From Streptomyces nitrosporeus (lineage in GTDB: Bacteria; Actinomycetota; Actinomycetes; Streptomycetales; Streptomycetaceae): a DNA stretch of 64,000 bases. The notes beneath the pieces are model-generated. The model saw nothing but the letters and a program-made list of their open reading frames with translations. It was not told the DNA's origin and searched no databases. The stretch spans positions 1,488,001-1,552,000 of the forward strand of contig NZ_CP023702.1 of NCBI RefSeq assembly GCF_008704555.1. Reading direction: 5' to 3'. Below are positions 33,380 to 42,847 of this stretch, piece after piece. Within the stretch, counting starts at the first letter, position 1; each line of letters starts with the position of its first letter. The position numbers and the translations under genes are program-made.

Positions 33380-36300
33380 TTACTCCGGGTAGGCGGTGTA
33401 GACGACCCAGGTCTTGGGCTTCATGTGCCCCTTGGCGAACTTCAGCTGGATCACCACCGTGTTGCCGACCGCCGAACCCGCCGCGTCGCCGCCCTTCACC
33501 CACTTCGTGCCGAGTGAGGCACCGTGCGTGGTGACCTTCATGCGGATGGGCAGCAGGTCCTTCCTCGGGTCGAAGCCGATGCCCTTGCCGACCCGCTGGG
33601 CCTGCCTGAGGCGCCAGGCCTCCAGTTTGTCCGCGTTCCCGGGCAGCTTGATCCAGTCTGCCATGGCCTCGTCGACCGCCGCGACGGCGATGTCCTTGCT
33701 GGCCCACTGCGTCGCCACGCCGTCCTTGGCCAGCTTGTCGGCCAGCTTCTGGGAGGGGAGGTCCACGTGGTCACCGAGGGTGTGCGCGCCTTCGACGCCC
33801 TCGTCGGCGAGGATGTTGGTGCAGTTGTGCACCAGGACGTCGCGGGAGCGCTGCCCGGTGGTGCCGACGTAGAACGAGTGGAACCCGTCGACCGTGAGGT
33901 CGAACACCTCGCGGGGAGCCAGGCCGGCGCGCTGCCGCAGCTCCTGCACCCGGTGCAGGCTTCCGTCGGGGGTGCGCAGGCTGTCGCCCGTCCTCAGGTC
34001 CGAGACCAGTGTCCAGCCGCGCTCCGCGACGTAGAACCGGTGGCCGGCCGTGCTGGTGAGGACTCCGCCGCTGACGGTGATGTCGACCAGCCGCGTGGCG
34101 TCGTGGCTGAAGGCCGCGGTCACCGGCCGGGCCGCGGACAGCCCGCTCCGCGGATCGGTGGCCAGCACCGTCTCGCCGACGCGCACGTCGCGGATCTCCT
34201 TGCGGGAGCCGTCCGCCATGAGCACCCGGGTGCTTCCGGGGAAGCTGTTCCGGGTGCAGGTGGTGACCAGGTCCTCGTACGCGTCGACGGTGTTCTCGAT
34301 CTTGGCGAGGGTCGCCGGGTCGACGTCCAGGACCTTCAGCGCGTTGAACGCCTCCCGCACCCCGGTGCCCGTGCGCATGGCGGTCTTCAGGGTGTTGAGC
34401 CCCTCGACCAGCTTGCCCAGCGCCTTGCCCGGGATGAAGTTGGACGCCGCCCAGGCGCAGCCGGAGACACTGCCGTGCCAGCAGTCCAGGAAGTCCTGCA
34501 CCAGGATCTGCTTGCCGAGTTCGAGATAGGTCTTGAGCAGGCCCTGCAGGATGTCCATCTGGGTGAACGTGTTGGTGATGTCCTTCTTCAGACCGGTGAA
34601 GGACTCCGAACCCAGGTGCACCGTGTCCGCCGAGGGGCAGCCCGACTGGGTCGCCGGCACGTCGGAGTTGGTGCACAGGTAGTAGTCGACCTCGACGTCG
34701 AAGGTGTACGTGAAGGTGACCGTGCAGCTCGTACCGAAGCCGGGCGGCAGTTCGCACGGCTCGTGCTGCCTGACGGCCGTGACCTTGACGCTGTCCTCGT
34801 CCACGACGAAGAACGTGTTGCCGCCGAAGCTGGTGCCGGACCCGTCGCTGACCGTCTGGTTGGCGGCCTTGCGTTCGGCGGACTCGGCCGCCTGCTGCGC
34901 CGATTCGGCGTAGGCCTGGGCGTCCTTGGCGGCTTCCTCCGCGGCTGTCGCGGCGGCGTCGGCGCGCTCGGCGGCGGCTCTGGCCTGGCTGGCGGACTCC
35001 TCCGCCTGCGTGGCGGCCGCGCGGGCGGCTTCGGCGTCGAGGGCGGCGGCGTCGGCGGAGGTGCGGGCGGCTTCGGCGTAGCCTTCGGCGCGGCCCGCGG
35101 CCTTGTCGGCGGCCTCCGCGTCGGCGGTGGCCTGGGCCTGGTAGCCGATGGTGCGGGCCAGCGACTGCTGTGCCTTCGCCGCGGCGGTCGCGGCCGCGGC
35201 CGCGTAGTTCAGTGCCTCCTTCGAGTAGCCGCGGGCGTCCGCGGCGTGCTGGGCGGCGTTCGCCGCGTGCTGGTAGGCGGCCTTGGCGTCGCCCTGTGCC
35301 TGGTCGGCGATGACCTGGGCTGCGGCGGCCTCCTCGGCCGCGTTGGCGGCGTGGGCGTCCGCGACGGCCTTCTGCTGTTCGGCGACGGTCTTCGCCGCCT
35401 GGCCGGACAGGACCACCAGGGAGGCGGCCGAGTCCTTGGTGACGTAGGGCGAGCCGAGCTGGATCGCGTCGTTCGCGGGGGCGGCGACCTGCGCGGCCGA
35501 GTTCCCGGCGTCCACCGCGGCCTGCGCGGTGACGTAGGCGAAGCCGGCCGCCTTCGCCGCGGCGGCGGTGGCCTTGTCTGCCTCGGCCTTGGCGGCGTCC
35601 GCCTGGGTCTTGGCCTCCTTCGCCTTCGCCTCGGCCTCGTCGGCCGCCTCGACCGAGAGCGCGGCCTCGGCCGACGCGTGTTCGGAGGCGTCGATGGCGT
35701 CGGCGGCGGCGCTGGTCGCGGTGCGTACCGCGGCGTCCGCCTTCAGCTTCGCGGCCTGTGCGCCGTCCGCGGCTGCCCGGGAGCGCTCGGCCGCGGCCTC
35801 GGCGCGGGTCGCCGCGGCGTCCGCGTCCGCCGCCGCCTGGGTGGCCGCGTCGGCCGCGGTACGGGCCCGGCCGGCCGCCGCCTCGGCGTCACTCGCGTGC
35901 CGGTCGGCCTCGTCGGCCGCCGTCCGCGCGGCGTCCGCCGCGCCCCCCGCTTCGAGGGATTCGGCGTATGCCTCCTTGGCGTCGGCCTTGGCGCGCGCCG
36001 CGTCCGCCTTCTGTTCGGCGTCCCACGCGTCGTCGCGCAGGTCCTTGGCACGGTCCCGGGCGGCCTCGGCGTCGCCCTTCCGGGCGACCGCGGTGGCCTC
36101 CGCCGTCTCGGCCTTGCCCTTGGCGGTCTCGGCGTTGGCCGCTTCGGCCTCCGCGGTCTGCCGGTGCCGGGCCGCCTCCGACTTCTTGAGGTCGGCGGTC
36201 TCCTTCTCCTTCTTCGCCGTGGCCTCCTCGGCCTCGGCCTTCAGCCGCTTGGCGTGCGCGTCGGCGGCCGCCGCCTTGGCGTCCGCCTCCGCGGCCAGGG

Positions 36301-38305
36301 ACTCGGCCAGCTTGGCCTCGGCCAGCTCCTTGTCCTTCTTGGCGTTGTCGCGGTGCAGCTTCGCCGCGTCCGCGGCCGCCTCGGCCTGGAGTTCGGCCCG
36401 GTAGGCCGCCTGCTTGCGGAACTCCGCCTTGGACTGCGCGGTCTGCGCCAGCGCCCGCTGGGCGATCGTGGCACTGTCCGCGGCGGCCGCCCGGGTGGCC
36501 GCCTCAGCGGTCTCGCCGGCCTTCACCAGCGCCGTCACCGCGGCCGCGGCTCCCTGTGTGACCTGCGCCTTCTGCTGGCCCACCAGCAGGCCACGGCCCC
36601 GCGGCGTCCCGTTGGCGTCCGCGATCGCGTACGCCGCCTGCTCGGCGGCGGCGCTGGCGGTCTGGGCGGCCGTCGCGGCCGTCGCCTGGAGCTTGAGCTC
36701 GGCCAGCTCGGCCTTCGCCCCCGTGCGTGCGGCGCTCAGCCGCTGCGACGCCTTGGTGAACTCCGCCGCCGCCGGCACGGTGCCGTTGTGCTCGGAGACC
36801 TTGAACAGCACCTTCTGTGTGGCAGCGGTGCTGCACGCGGCCGCGAGCGCGTCCCGTCCGACGGTGTACGCGGGGAAGTTCAGGCACTTGTCCGCGCCGA
36901 GGTTCTGCAGGGTGGCGCTCGCCCGGACGCTGAACTTCCACGTCTGCATGGGCGTGCCGTTGCAGGTCCAGATCTGGATCTTCGTCTTGTCGGTGGCGAC
37001 GTCCAGGCACTTCTGCGCGTTCACGTTCTGCAGGCTGTAGCCCTCGCCGTAACCCCCGTTGACCCTCCACTGCTGGGCGGCCGACGTGGAGCAGGTGACG
37101 ACCTCGACGGCCGTTCCGTTCGCGGTGCCGGATCCCGCGACGCCCAGGCACTTCCCGGTCGCGCCGGGGATCTGGACGGTCATCGGGGAGGAGCCGAGCC
37201 AGCCGATGCCGCCCGAGGACCAGTAGTCCTGCCAGCGGGTGATGTGGTCGGCGACCCATGAGTGGCCGAGCATCTTGCCCATCGACTCGGAGGCCGCGCT
37301 CAGCGCCTGGACGGCTTTCTTGTTCGCGGTCAGGATGCCGTTGCGCTGGGTGGCCTGCGAACCGATCTCCTGCTGCCACTCCTCACCGGCGGTCGCGGAG
37401 ACCTCGCCCAGGACCTCCTCCGGGTCCACCGGGTCGCGCCACGCGCAGGCGGCGAAGCGGGACTTGAGGTCCTCGACCGCGATCCGGTGCTCGGCACTGC
37501 CCGGCACGGGCGCCACAGCCGGGAAGCCGCCCGAGCTCAGGAAGATACGGGCGTTGTCCGCGCCGGTCGGCTCCAGGCTCCAGTCCGTCAGGTGCTCGTA
37601 GGCGGCCCGCAGGGCGAGCTGCCGGTTCCAGTCCGGCAGGGACGGGTCGGGGTCGCTGCCGTACAGCGGCTGTCCCAGGGCCTTGACCGCCGCGACGGTC
37701 TTCTCGTCGGCCTGCGGGGTCGCGTCCTCGTAGAAGTCGCTCTCGCTCTTCCAGAACCGGTCGGCGACCCAGGCCGTGAGGCCCGTCTGGGAGTGGAAGT
37801 CCTCACCGTCGTCACCGCTGGTGCCGGGCGGCCACTCGAAGTCCGCGACGGAGCCGAAGCCGCCCGGCGTCTCCAGCCCGGATATCTTCCAGCTGTCGTG
37901 GAGCGCGTGGAGCCGGTCCAGCTCGGCGGACGCGGCGTCCTTGTCCGACTCGTACGCGGTGGCGAGCGGGGTGTCCTCCCAGTAGTCCCGGTCGGCCAGT
38001 TCCCGCAGCCGCTCCGGGCTCTGGTTGAGGCCGTCCTGCGCGGTGGCGGCCATGGCCGGCCCGCCCAGCCGCAGGACGTCGCTCATCAGGCACTGGTCCT
38101 GCCGCAACTGCTCGGCGGCGGTGTCCTCGTACCAGTCGTAGTCGGCGACCGGCACGGTCGGCGGTGCGGCGTACCGGTCGATCAGGTCCGGGCTGATGCC
38201 GGCGCCGGCCAGGACCGCCACGGCGATCAGGGGCGGGAGGGCCCGGACGGACAGGCGTGACAATCGTGAGGTGGATCTGGGCAACACCCATGGTCTGGAA
38301 CGCAC
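33380..38305 (-). CDS. Secreted polymorphic toxin: ricin-type lectin, alanine-rich coiled coil, Hint and RNase A-like C-terminus
   Basis: This 1641-residue protein starts at GTG 38305 behind GAGGAAG. Residues 1-45 form an N-terminal signal or anchor. Residues 375-505 resemble ricin-type lectin repeats (GKCLGVAG...QQWRV, QKCLDVATD...QTWKF). Residues 510-1195 are an unbroken Ala/Lys/Glu/Asp-rich coiled coil. Residues 1350-1495 are a Hint domain (CTRNSFPGSTRVLMADGS, TSTAGHRFYV, ending VLVHNC) that would release the C-terminus autocatalytically. The last 146 residues (GAHTLGDHV ... WVVYTAYPE) resemble the bacterial RNase A-like toxin family of contact-dependent inhibition systems. The likely role is killing of competing bacteria. 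The RNase assignment is moderate; the overall architecture is clear. Confidence 0.85.
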   Translation of the reverse strand: MRSRPWVLPRSTSRLSRLSVRALPPLIAVAVLAGAGISPDLIDRYAAPPTVPVADYDWYEDTAAEQLRQDQCLMSDVLRLGGPAMAATAQDGLNQSPERLRELADRDYWEDTPLATAYESDKDAASAELDRLHALHDSWKISGLETPGGFGSVADFEWPPGTSGDDGEDFHSQTGLTAWVADRFWKSESDFYEDATPQADEKTVAAVKALGQPLYGSDPDPSLPDWNRQLALRAAYEHLTDWSLEPTGADNARIFLSSGGFPAVAPVPGSAEHRIAVEDLKSRFAACAWRDPVDPEEVLGEVSATAGEEWQQEIGSQATQRNGILTANKKAVQALSAASESMGKMLGHSWVADHITRWQDYWSSGGIGWLGSSPMTVQIPGATGKCLGVAGSGTANGTAVEVVTCSTSAAQQWRVNGGYGEGYSLQNVNAQKCLDVATDKTKIQIWTCNGTPMQTWKFSVRASATLQNLGADKCLNFPAYTVGRDALAAACSTAATQKVLFKVSEHNGTVPAAAEFTKASQRLSAARTGAKAELAELKLQATAATAAQTASAAAEQAAYAIADANGTPRGRGLLVGQQKAQVTQGAAAAVTALVKAGETAEAATRAAAADSATIAQRALAQTAQSKAEFRKQAAYRAELQAEAAADAAKLHRDNAKKDKELAEAKLAESLAAEADAKAAAADAHAKRLKAEAEEATAKKEKETADLKKSEAARHRQTAEAEAANAETAKGKAETAEATAVARKGDAEAARDRAKDLRDDAWDAEQKADAARAKADAKEAYAESLEAGGAADAARTAADEADRHASDAEAAAGRARTAADAATQAAADADAAATRAEAAAERSRAAADGAQAAKLKADAAVRTATSAAADAIDASEHASAEAALSVEAADEAEAKAKEAKTQADAAKAEADKATAAAAKAAGFAYVTAQAAVDAGNSAAQVAAPANDAIQLGSPYVTKDSAASLVVLSGQAAKTVAEQQKAVADAHAANAAEEAAAAQVIADQAQGDAKAAYQHAANAAQHAADARGYSKEALNYAAAAATAAAKAQQSLARTIGYQAQATADAEAADKAAGRAEGYAEAARTSADAAALDAEAARAAATQAEESASQARAAAERADAAATAAEEAAKDAQAYAESAQQAAESAERKAANQTVSDGSGTSFGGNTFFVVDEDSVKVTAVRQHEPCELPPGFGTSCTVTFTYTFDVEVDYYLCTNSDVPATQSGCPSADTVHLGSESFTGLKKDITNTFTQMDILQGLLKTYLELGKQILVQDFLDCWHGSVSGCAWAASNFIPGKALGKLVEGLNTLKTAMRTGTGVREAFNALKVLDVDPATLAKIENTVDAYEDLVTTCTRNSFPGSTRVLMADGSRKEIRDVRVGETVLATDPRSGLSAARPVTAAFSHDATRLVDITVSGGVLTSTAGHRFYVAERGWTLVSDLRTGDSLRTPDGSLHRVQELRQRAGLAPREVFDLTVDGFHSFYVGTTGQRSRDVLVHNCTNILADEGVEGAHTLGDHVDLPSQKLADKLAKDGVATQWASKDIAVAAVDEAMADWIKLPGNADKLEAWRLRQAQRVGKGIGFDPRKDLLPIRMKVTTHGASLGTKWVKGGDAAGSAVGNTVVIQLKFAKGHMKPKTWVVYTAYPE

Positions 38306-38849
38306 GTGCGCTTCCTCTGCGTGATGGTGAGTACGAGCGGAAGGCAGCCGGTGGCAGCGACCCGGGCGGCGGAGAACGCCACCCGGCGCGCGGCCGGATC
38401 AGGGAGGGTGAGGCATGGCTGAAATGAAGTGCACGAAGGGCGGGCCCCCGTGTGTTCCCCCGACGAAACCGTTGCCCCGCCGCTCAGTTGACGTACGCAA
38501 GCTCGGAGCGGTCAGTCATCCGGCCTGGCGCGGCGCCATCCTAGGAAGACATGTGCGCAGGTGAACAGGGGGGTGAGACCCCCGTGGCGCAAGTTGACGG
38601 AAAGTGCCCCCGCCGACGGCCCGGCGGGCGGACGCCCTCGCCGCACGGGCGCCGCGTCCTTTCCGGGAGAAACCTGTGTGCAGGATGCGTTCAAGCCATG
38701 CGTGTGAGGTCCGGGACGCGGATTCGAATGGCTGAAAATCGCCGGTGAGCCTTTCGGGCGCCCGGCGGAACAGGAAGGAGACCGCGACGCGGGACAGGAG
38801 AGGAGGCCGTGGCACGGCGGTGTTCTCTCCGGGCCGGACTCCCACCGCG
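38306..38849. other. Intergenic region between toxin gene and glycosyltransferase gene
   Basis: The 544 bases include the toxin promoter near 38306 and a possible 49-codon plus-strand gene (38415-38564). The rest contains a G-run/C-run palindromic stretch near 38567-38630 and no supported gene. Confidence 0.4.
38415..38564 (+). CDS. Possible small protein, 49 residues
   Basis: An ATG is preceded by GGGAGGG at a good distance and opens a 49-codon frame (MAEMKCTKGGPPCVPP at the start, Arg-rich end). It contains two Cys and no hydrophobic segment. Nothing is recognised, and codon evidence is too short to decide. It could equally be non-coding leader sequence. Confidence 0.25.
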   Translation: MAEMKCTKGGPPCVPPTKPLPRRSVDVRKLGAVSHPAWRGAILGRHVRR

Positions 38850-40010
38850 TCACCGCGCTCTTCGGGCCACCACGCTTTCGTAGGTCTCGCGGAGGGTGCG
38901 GGTGACCGCCTCGATGGTGAAGTGGGTGTTGACCAGGTCCCACGCCGCCTTGCCCGCACGGTCGTTGGCCTCGGGGTCCAGGAGTTCCAGGATCGCCTCC
39001 GCGACCTTGGCCGCGTTGGCGGCGTCCTCGCCGGCCCGGCTGTCGATGACCCGGCCGGCGCCGGCCGCCGCCACGTCGGGGCCGAGTCCGCAGGTGCGGG
39101 TGATGACCGCGGGGGTGCCGACGGACATCGCCTCCAGGACCGAGACGCCCAGCGGCTCCTCGATGGAGGGCAGGACGTAGACGTCGGCCCGCCGTCCGGC
39201 GTCCAGCACTTCCTCGTGACCGAGCGGTCCCACGTGGTCCAGCGAGTCCCGTACGCCCAGTTCCCGGGCGAGCGCCAGGGTGCCGGGCAGGGCGCCGGTG
39301 TCGGGGCCGGCCAGGACGAAGCGGGCGTCGGGGTGGCGGGCCAGGACGGCGGGCATGGCGGCGACGAAGTCCTCGGGGCGCTTGCGCTGCTGGACGCGGG
39401 CCAGGAAGAGGACGGTCGGGGGCCTGCCGGGCTCACGGGCGGGCTTGCGTTCCTGCGGGCGTACGCCGTTGACCAGCCGGACGGTGTTGGTGAGGGCCAC
39501 CGGTGCGGCCACGGCGTTCACGTCGAGGCGTTCCGTCTCGGTGAGGTGGAGGACGGCGTCGGCGCGCCGCAGCACGGTGCGCACCCCCAGCAGGTCGGTG
39601 AGCTGGGCGACCCGTTTCTCGGTGGGGTCGACCATGCCGTGCGTCTGGACGACGAGCGGGGTGCGGGTGGCGAGCGCCAGAAGTGCGGCGGGCAGGGTCA
39701 CCAGGTCGCGCATCAGGTGGACGTGGACGAGGTCGGCGCCGCGCATCATGCGGCGGGCGGTGCGCAGCAGCGCGCCCGAGGTGATGCCGCTGACCTCGAA
39801 GGCGGGGAGCAGATGGCGTGCCTGGAAGAGGTGGGCGGGCACCCCTTCGACCTCGCCCGGCAGGGTTCCGGCGAAGCCGTCGCCCAGGGCCATGAGGCGG
39901 GCGTCGTCGCCGTGTGCCCGCTGGACCTTCGACAGATTGAGCGCGACCCGGGTCGGACCGCCGAACGCGTGGTCCGGAGTGTGCAGCGTGACGATGTGCA
40001 GGACCTTCAC
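38850..40010 (-). CDS. Glycosyltransferase family 4
   Basis: This 386-residue GT-B enzyme starts at GTG 40010, chosen because GAGGGGAA lies seven bases upstream and the protein then begins VKVLHIVTLHTPDHAFGGPT, the normal N-terminus. The donor-binding half has VLFLARVQQRKRPEDFVAAM, RFVLAGPDTG and the EX7E-type block SIEEPLGVSVLEAMSVGTPA. It should transfer a hexose from a nucleotide sugar to the growing lipid-linked oligosaccharide. It is divergent from the polymerase gene across about 110 bases. Confidence 0.92.
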   Translation of the reverse strand: MKVLHIVTLHTPDHAFGGPTRVALNLSKVQRAHGDDARLMALGDGFAGTLPGEVEGVPAHLFQARHLLPAFEVSGITSGALLRTARRMMRGADLVHVHLMRDLVTLPAALLALATRTPLVVQTHGMVDPTEKRVAQLTDLLGVRTVLRRADAVLHLTETERLDVNAVAAPVALTNTVRLVNGVRPQERKPAREPGRPPTVLFLARVQQRKRPEDFVAAMPAVLARHPDARFVLAGPDTGALPGTLALARELGVRDSLDHVGPLGHEEVLDAGRRADVYVLPSIEEPLGVSVLEAMSVGTPAVITRTCGLGPDVAAAGAGRVIDSRAGEDAANAAKVAEAILELLDPEANDRAGKAAWDLVNTHFTIEAVTRTLRETYESVVARRAR

Positions 40011-40122
40011 CAGGGTTCCCCTCAACCTCGGCCGACTGTTCACAGAATAGGCAACCGATCACCTCAAGTGGGTTGATTCGTTAGAGTGTTCACAGATCGG
40101 CGCATCGGGCGAACGGGGGGCC

Positions 40123-41646
40123 ATGACGTCCGTGCAGGAGGCTGACGGGGCTCCACCGGTGCCCGCGGAGCGGGGCCCGGGCCCGCGTCCGCCCGTTGAG
40201 CCGCCGGAGCGGTCGCTGTCCTGGTCGATGCTGTCCCGGGCGCTGTCGGTGCCGCTGATCCTGGGGCTGGTCTGCTTCCTGCCCGCGGTGATCGCCGCCC
40301 AGCCCGGCACCGGGCTCCGGGACAACGCCTACTGGCTGCAGCTGGTGCTCACCTGCTATTCCGGGGCGCGGCTCGCCACGATGATCCTCTCCACCCGGCG
40401 GCGGCTGCTGCAGGGCGTGTTCTGGATGTTCGTGTACATCGCGATGGGGGTGGCCCCGTTCGCGCAGGCGGTCATCGGGCAGACGCCGACCCCGATGGTG
40501 GGGCCGCGCTCCGATCTGGTGACCGCGGTGTCGATGGTCCTGCTGGGCTGCGCGGCCTTCGACCTCGGGGCGCTGCTGGCCTCCCGGCGTCCGCTGCGCC
40601 GCAGGCCCGTCCGGGGCGGGCGGGGCCCGGCGCGGGCGCATCGGGTGCGGCTGCGGCTGCTGGTCGTGCTGGCGTTCGCGGCGAGCGGTTACTACGTGCT
40701 GAAACTGGGCGGTCCAGCGATCTTCTTCACCAGCAGGCAGGAGATCAGCGCCTCGGTGGCCGAGAGCGGGGTCGCCTCGGGCGAGTCGAACGTGGGGTCG
40801 GCGTTCCTGAAGGGTTTCGGCACCGTACCGGCGCTGCTGGCGCTGCTCTTCTACACCCGGCGGCTGGCGACTTCCCGCAGGGCCCGGCGCTCCCCGTCGA
40901 CGGTCCTGGTGTGGGGCGCGCTGGGGTTGCTCAACCTGGTGGTCAACAACCCGATATCCAACGCGCGTTACTGGTTCCTGACGGTGCTCGTGTCCCTGCT
41001 CTTCACGGCGTTCCCCAGCAGCGCGGCGATCTACCGGACGGTGCTGACGACGGGTGTGGTGGGCGCGCTGGTGCTGTTCCCGTACGCCGACCGCTTCCGT
41101 TACGACGACGAGGGGTACCGTCCACCGGAGTCGGCGTCGGCCTTCGAGCCGCTGGCGACGAAGGACTACGACCAGACGGTGATGTTCGCCAACACCATCT
41201 CCTGGGTGGACGCCCGGGGCCACACCTACGGCCGTCAGCTGGCGGGCTCCGCGCTGTTCTTCGTGCCGCGCGCGGTGTGGAGCGGCAAGCCGGAGGACAC
41301 CGGGGTGCGGGTGGGCGAGTGGATGGGCATGAGGATGACCAACCTCTCGGCGCCGCTGTGGACGGAGTTCTGGGTGGACTTCGGCGCGGCGGGGATGGTC
41401 GGCGGCCTCGCCCTGATCGGTTACGCGGCGGCCCGCACCGATCGCCGGTACGCCCTCGCGGTGACCAGGGCGGGCCCGGGGCCGGGCGGCGTGCTGGCGA
41501 TCGCCGTCCCGCTGATCGCGGGTTACACCTTCATCCTGCTGCGCGGGCCGCTGCTGCAGGCGGCCGGGAAGCTGGCCATCGCGGCGCTGTGCCTGATGCT
41601 GGTCACCAGCTTCAGGGACGGGGCGGGCCGGCGGTCACGCTCCTGA
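40123..41646 (+). CDS. Wzy-like oligosaccharide repeat-unit polymerase
   Basis: This 507-residue protein has about ten to twelve hydrophobic segments and a large central loop (residues 205-235 and 320-400) including GGPAIFFTSRQEISASVAES, GRQLAGSALFFVPRAVWSGK and PEDTGVRVGEWMG. This is the layout of O-antigen polymerase-like proteins, which join lipid-linked repeat units outside the membrane. ATG 40123 follows a GGGGGG site. The flanking flippase and chain-length genes support the assignment; sequence similarity in this family is always low. Confidence 0.82.
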   Translation: MTSVQEADGAPPVPAERGPGPRPPVEPPERSLSWSMLSRALSVPLILGLVCFLPAVIAAQPGTGLRDNAYWLQLVLTCYSGARLATMILSTRRRLLQGVFWMFVYIAMGVAPFAQAVIGQTPTPMVGPRSDLVTAVSMVLLGCAAFDLGALLASRRPLRRRPVRGGRGPARAHRVRLRLLVVLAFAASGYYVLKLGGPAIFFTSRQEISASVAESGVASGESNVGSAFLKGFGTVPALLALLFYTRRLATSRRARRSPSTVLVWGALGLLNLVVNNPISNARYWFLTVLVSLLFTAFPSSAAIYRTVLTTGVVGALVLFPYADRFRYDDEGYRPPESASAFEPLATKDYDQTVMFANTISWVDARGHTYGRQLAGSALFFVPRAVWSGKPEDTGVRVGEWMGMRMTNLSAPLWTEFWVDFGAAGMVGGLALIGYAAARTDRRYALAVTRAGPGPGGVLAIAVPLIAGYTFILLRGPLLQAAGKLAIAALCLMLVTSFRDGAGRRSRS

Positions 41647-41652
41647 GAGCTG

Positions 41653-41674
41653 TGAGGCCGGGGACGCGGCCTCA
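41653..41674. terminator. Hairpin between convergent genes
   Basis: TGAGGCCG and CGGCCTCA form an 8-bp stem with a six-base loop, placed just after the polymerase stop and over the stop of the minus-strand gene. It is a plausible bidirectional terminator. Confidence 0.5.
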
Positions 41675-42847
41675 TCCGACAGCGTCGAAGGGACCCTTGA
41701 CGAGCGGGGGCGGCGTCTCGGCGTCCCGTGGTCCCCGCAGGACGGGGGCGCCTTCCACGTCCTCGCTCACGACGGAAGTGTTGTAGCGCCCGGGGTTCCC
41801 CGCCACCTCGTACGTCATCCGCCGGCCGGGGAAGAGCACGCGGTACCACTCGCTCCCCCTGCCCGCGGTCGTCGCGTTCACCTCGACTCCGAACTCACAG
41901 TCCTGGTTGCCTGTGAAGAACCAGAGGTCGAAGGCCCTGGCGTCGAAGTCCTCTCCGCCGTCGAGGTAGACGACCTTCGCGAACGCGTTGCCCGACAGGT
42001 CCCTGCCGCCCTCGCCCGGCGTGGTGTCCGGCGTCCAGAACCTCATCTTCCAGGGGCGCGGGACGGGCTCCCTGAGGTCGAACGCGACCATGGTGGGGAG
42101 CCCCTCCCCTCCGCTGTCCCCGAAGGAGGGAGGAACCACGACCGTTCCGGTGTAACGGGTCGGCCGGCAGACGCGGTCGGTGATGCGCATGCCCTGGATC
42201 ACCACGGTGCCCTGGTGGATGGGGAAGATCGTCACGCGGACGCTGCGCTCGTTGACCGGTAAGCCCTTGTTCTCGGCGAACCAGGTCCGGTACTCCTCCG
42301 ACATGTAGCCGCCCTCCGGCAGGTCTTCCTCGCTCTCCGTGGGGTGCGGCAAGGCGAAGGAGCCGCCACTGAAGAAGAGGTTCGGCTCCGTGGACTGGAT
42401 GTCGATCGCCGGTCCGACGGTGAGCCGCTCTTCTTCCTCCGCCTCCTTCTCGTCCTCCCGCTGGTCCTTCTTCCGTTCGCGCTCCTCGGCCTGCTGCGCG
42501 ATGTCCGCGCTCCGTACGGCGACGGGAAGCCCCCAGATCGCGACGACCGAGGCGACCACGACACCGAGGGCGCCGATCCCGGCGAACACCCTCAGCGTCC
42601 ACTCCCACCACACGCCCCCTTGGGCGGTGGCCGCCTCCGCGCTCGGCGGGGGTGGCGCGGACGCAGGAGGTGACGCGGACGCAGGAGGTGACGCCGGTGG
42701 AACCGGCTGGTCCGCCGCCGCCCCGGCCGGAGGCACGGAACCGGCCGGAGACGCGGGACCGGCCGGAGACGCGGGACCGGCCGGAGACGCGGGACCGGCC
42801 GGGCCGTTCCCCTCCGGTGGGACGGAAGGAGGTGGAGCAGCAGACAT
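41672..42847 (-). CDS. Single-span membrane protein with proline-rich N-terminus, unknown function
   Basis: This 391-residue protein begins MSAAPPPSVPPEGNGPAGPA, with a cytoplasmic Pro/Ala/Ser/Gly-rich stretch of about 75 residues including AGPASP repeats from an 18-bp DNA repeat. One membrane span follows (about residues 85-115), then a charged helix (AEERERKKDQREDEKEAEEE) and a 250-residue beta-rich domain probably outside the cell. No enzyme motif is visible. The start ATG 42847 has only a weak GGGGG site. It sits inside the polysaccharide locus but faces the polymerase gene, so its link to polysaccharide is uncertain. Confidence 0.75.
   Translation of the reverse strand: MSAAPPPSVPPEGNGPAGPASPAGPASPAGPASPAGSVPPAGAAADQPVPPASPPASASPPASAPPPPSAEAATAQGGVWWEWTLRVFAGIGALGVVVASVVAIWGLPVAVRSADIAQQAEERERKKDQREDEKEAEEEERLTVGPAIDIQSTEPNLFFSGGSFALPHPTESEEDLPEGGYMSEEYRTWFAENKGLPVNERSVRVTIFPIHQGTVVIQGMRITDRVCRPTRYTGTVVVPPSFGDSGGEGLPTMVAFDLREPVPRPWKMRFWTPDTTPGEGGRDLSGNAFAKVVYLDGGEDFDARAFDLWFFTGNQDCEFGVEVNATTAGRGSEWYRVLFPGRRMTYEVAGNPGRYNTSVVSEDVEGAPVLRGPRDAETPPPLVKGPFDAVG
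42741..42794. repeat. 3 x 18-bp perfect tandem repeat inside a coding region
   Basis: The unit CCGGCCGGAGACGCGGGA occurs three times in a row and encodes the AGPASP hexapeptide repeats of the membrane protein's N-terminus. Copy number may vary between strains. Confidence 0.9.

Noticed and set aside
33524..37261. 1245-codon plus-strand frame opposite the toxin gene
   Set aside because: The toxin strand shows signal, lectin, coiled-coil, Hint and toxin domains in order. The opposite frame is Gly/Val/Arg/Leu-rich without any motif.
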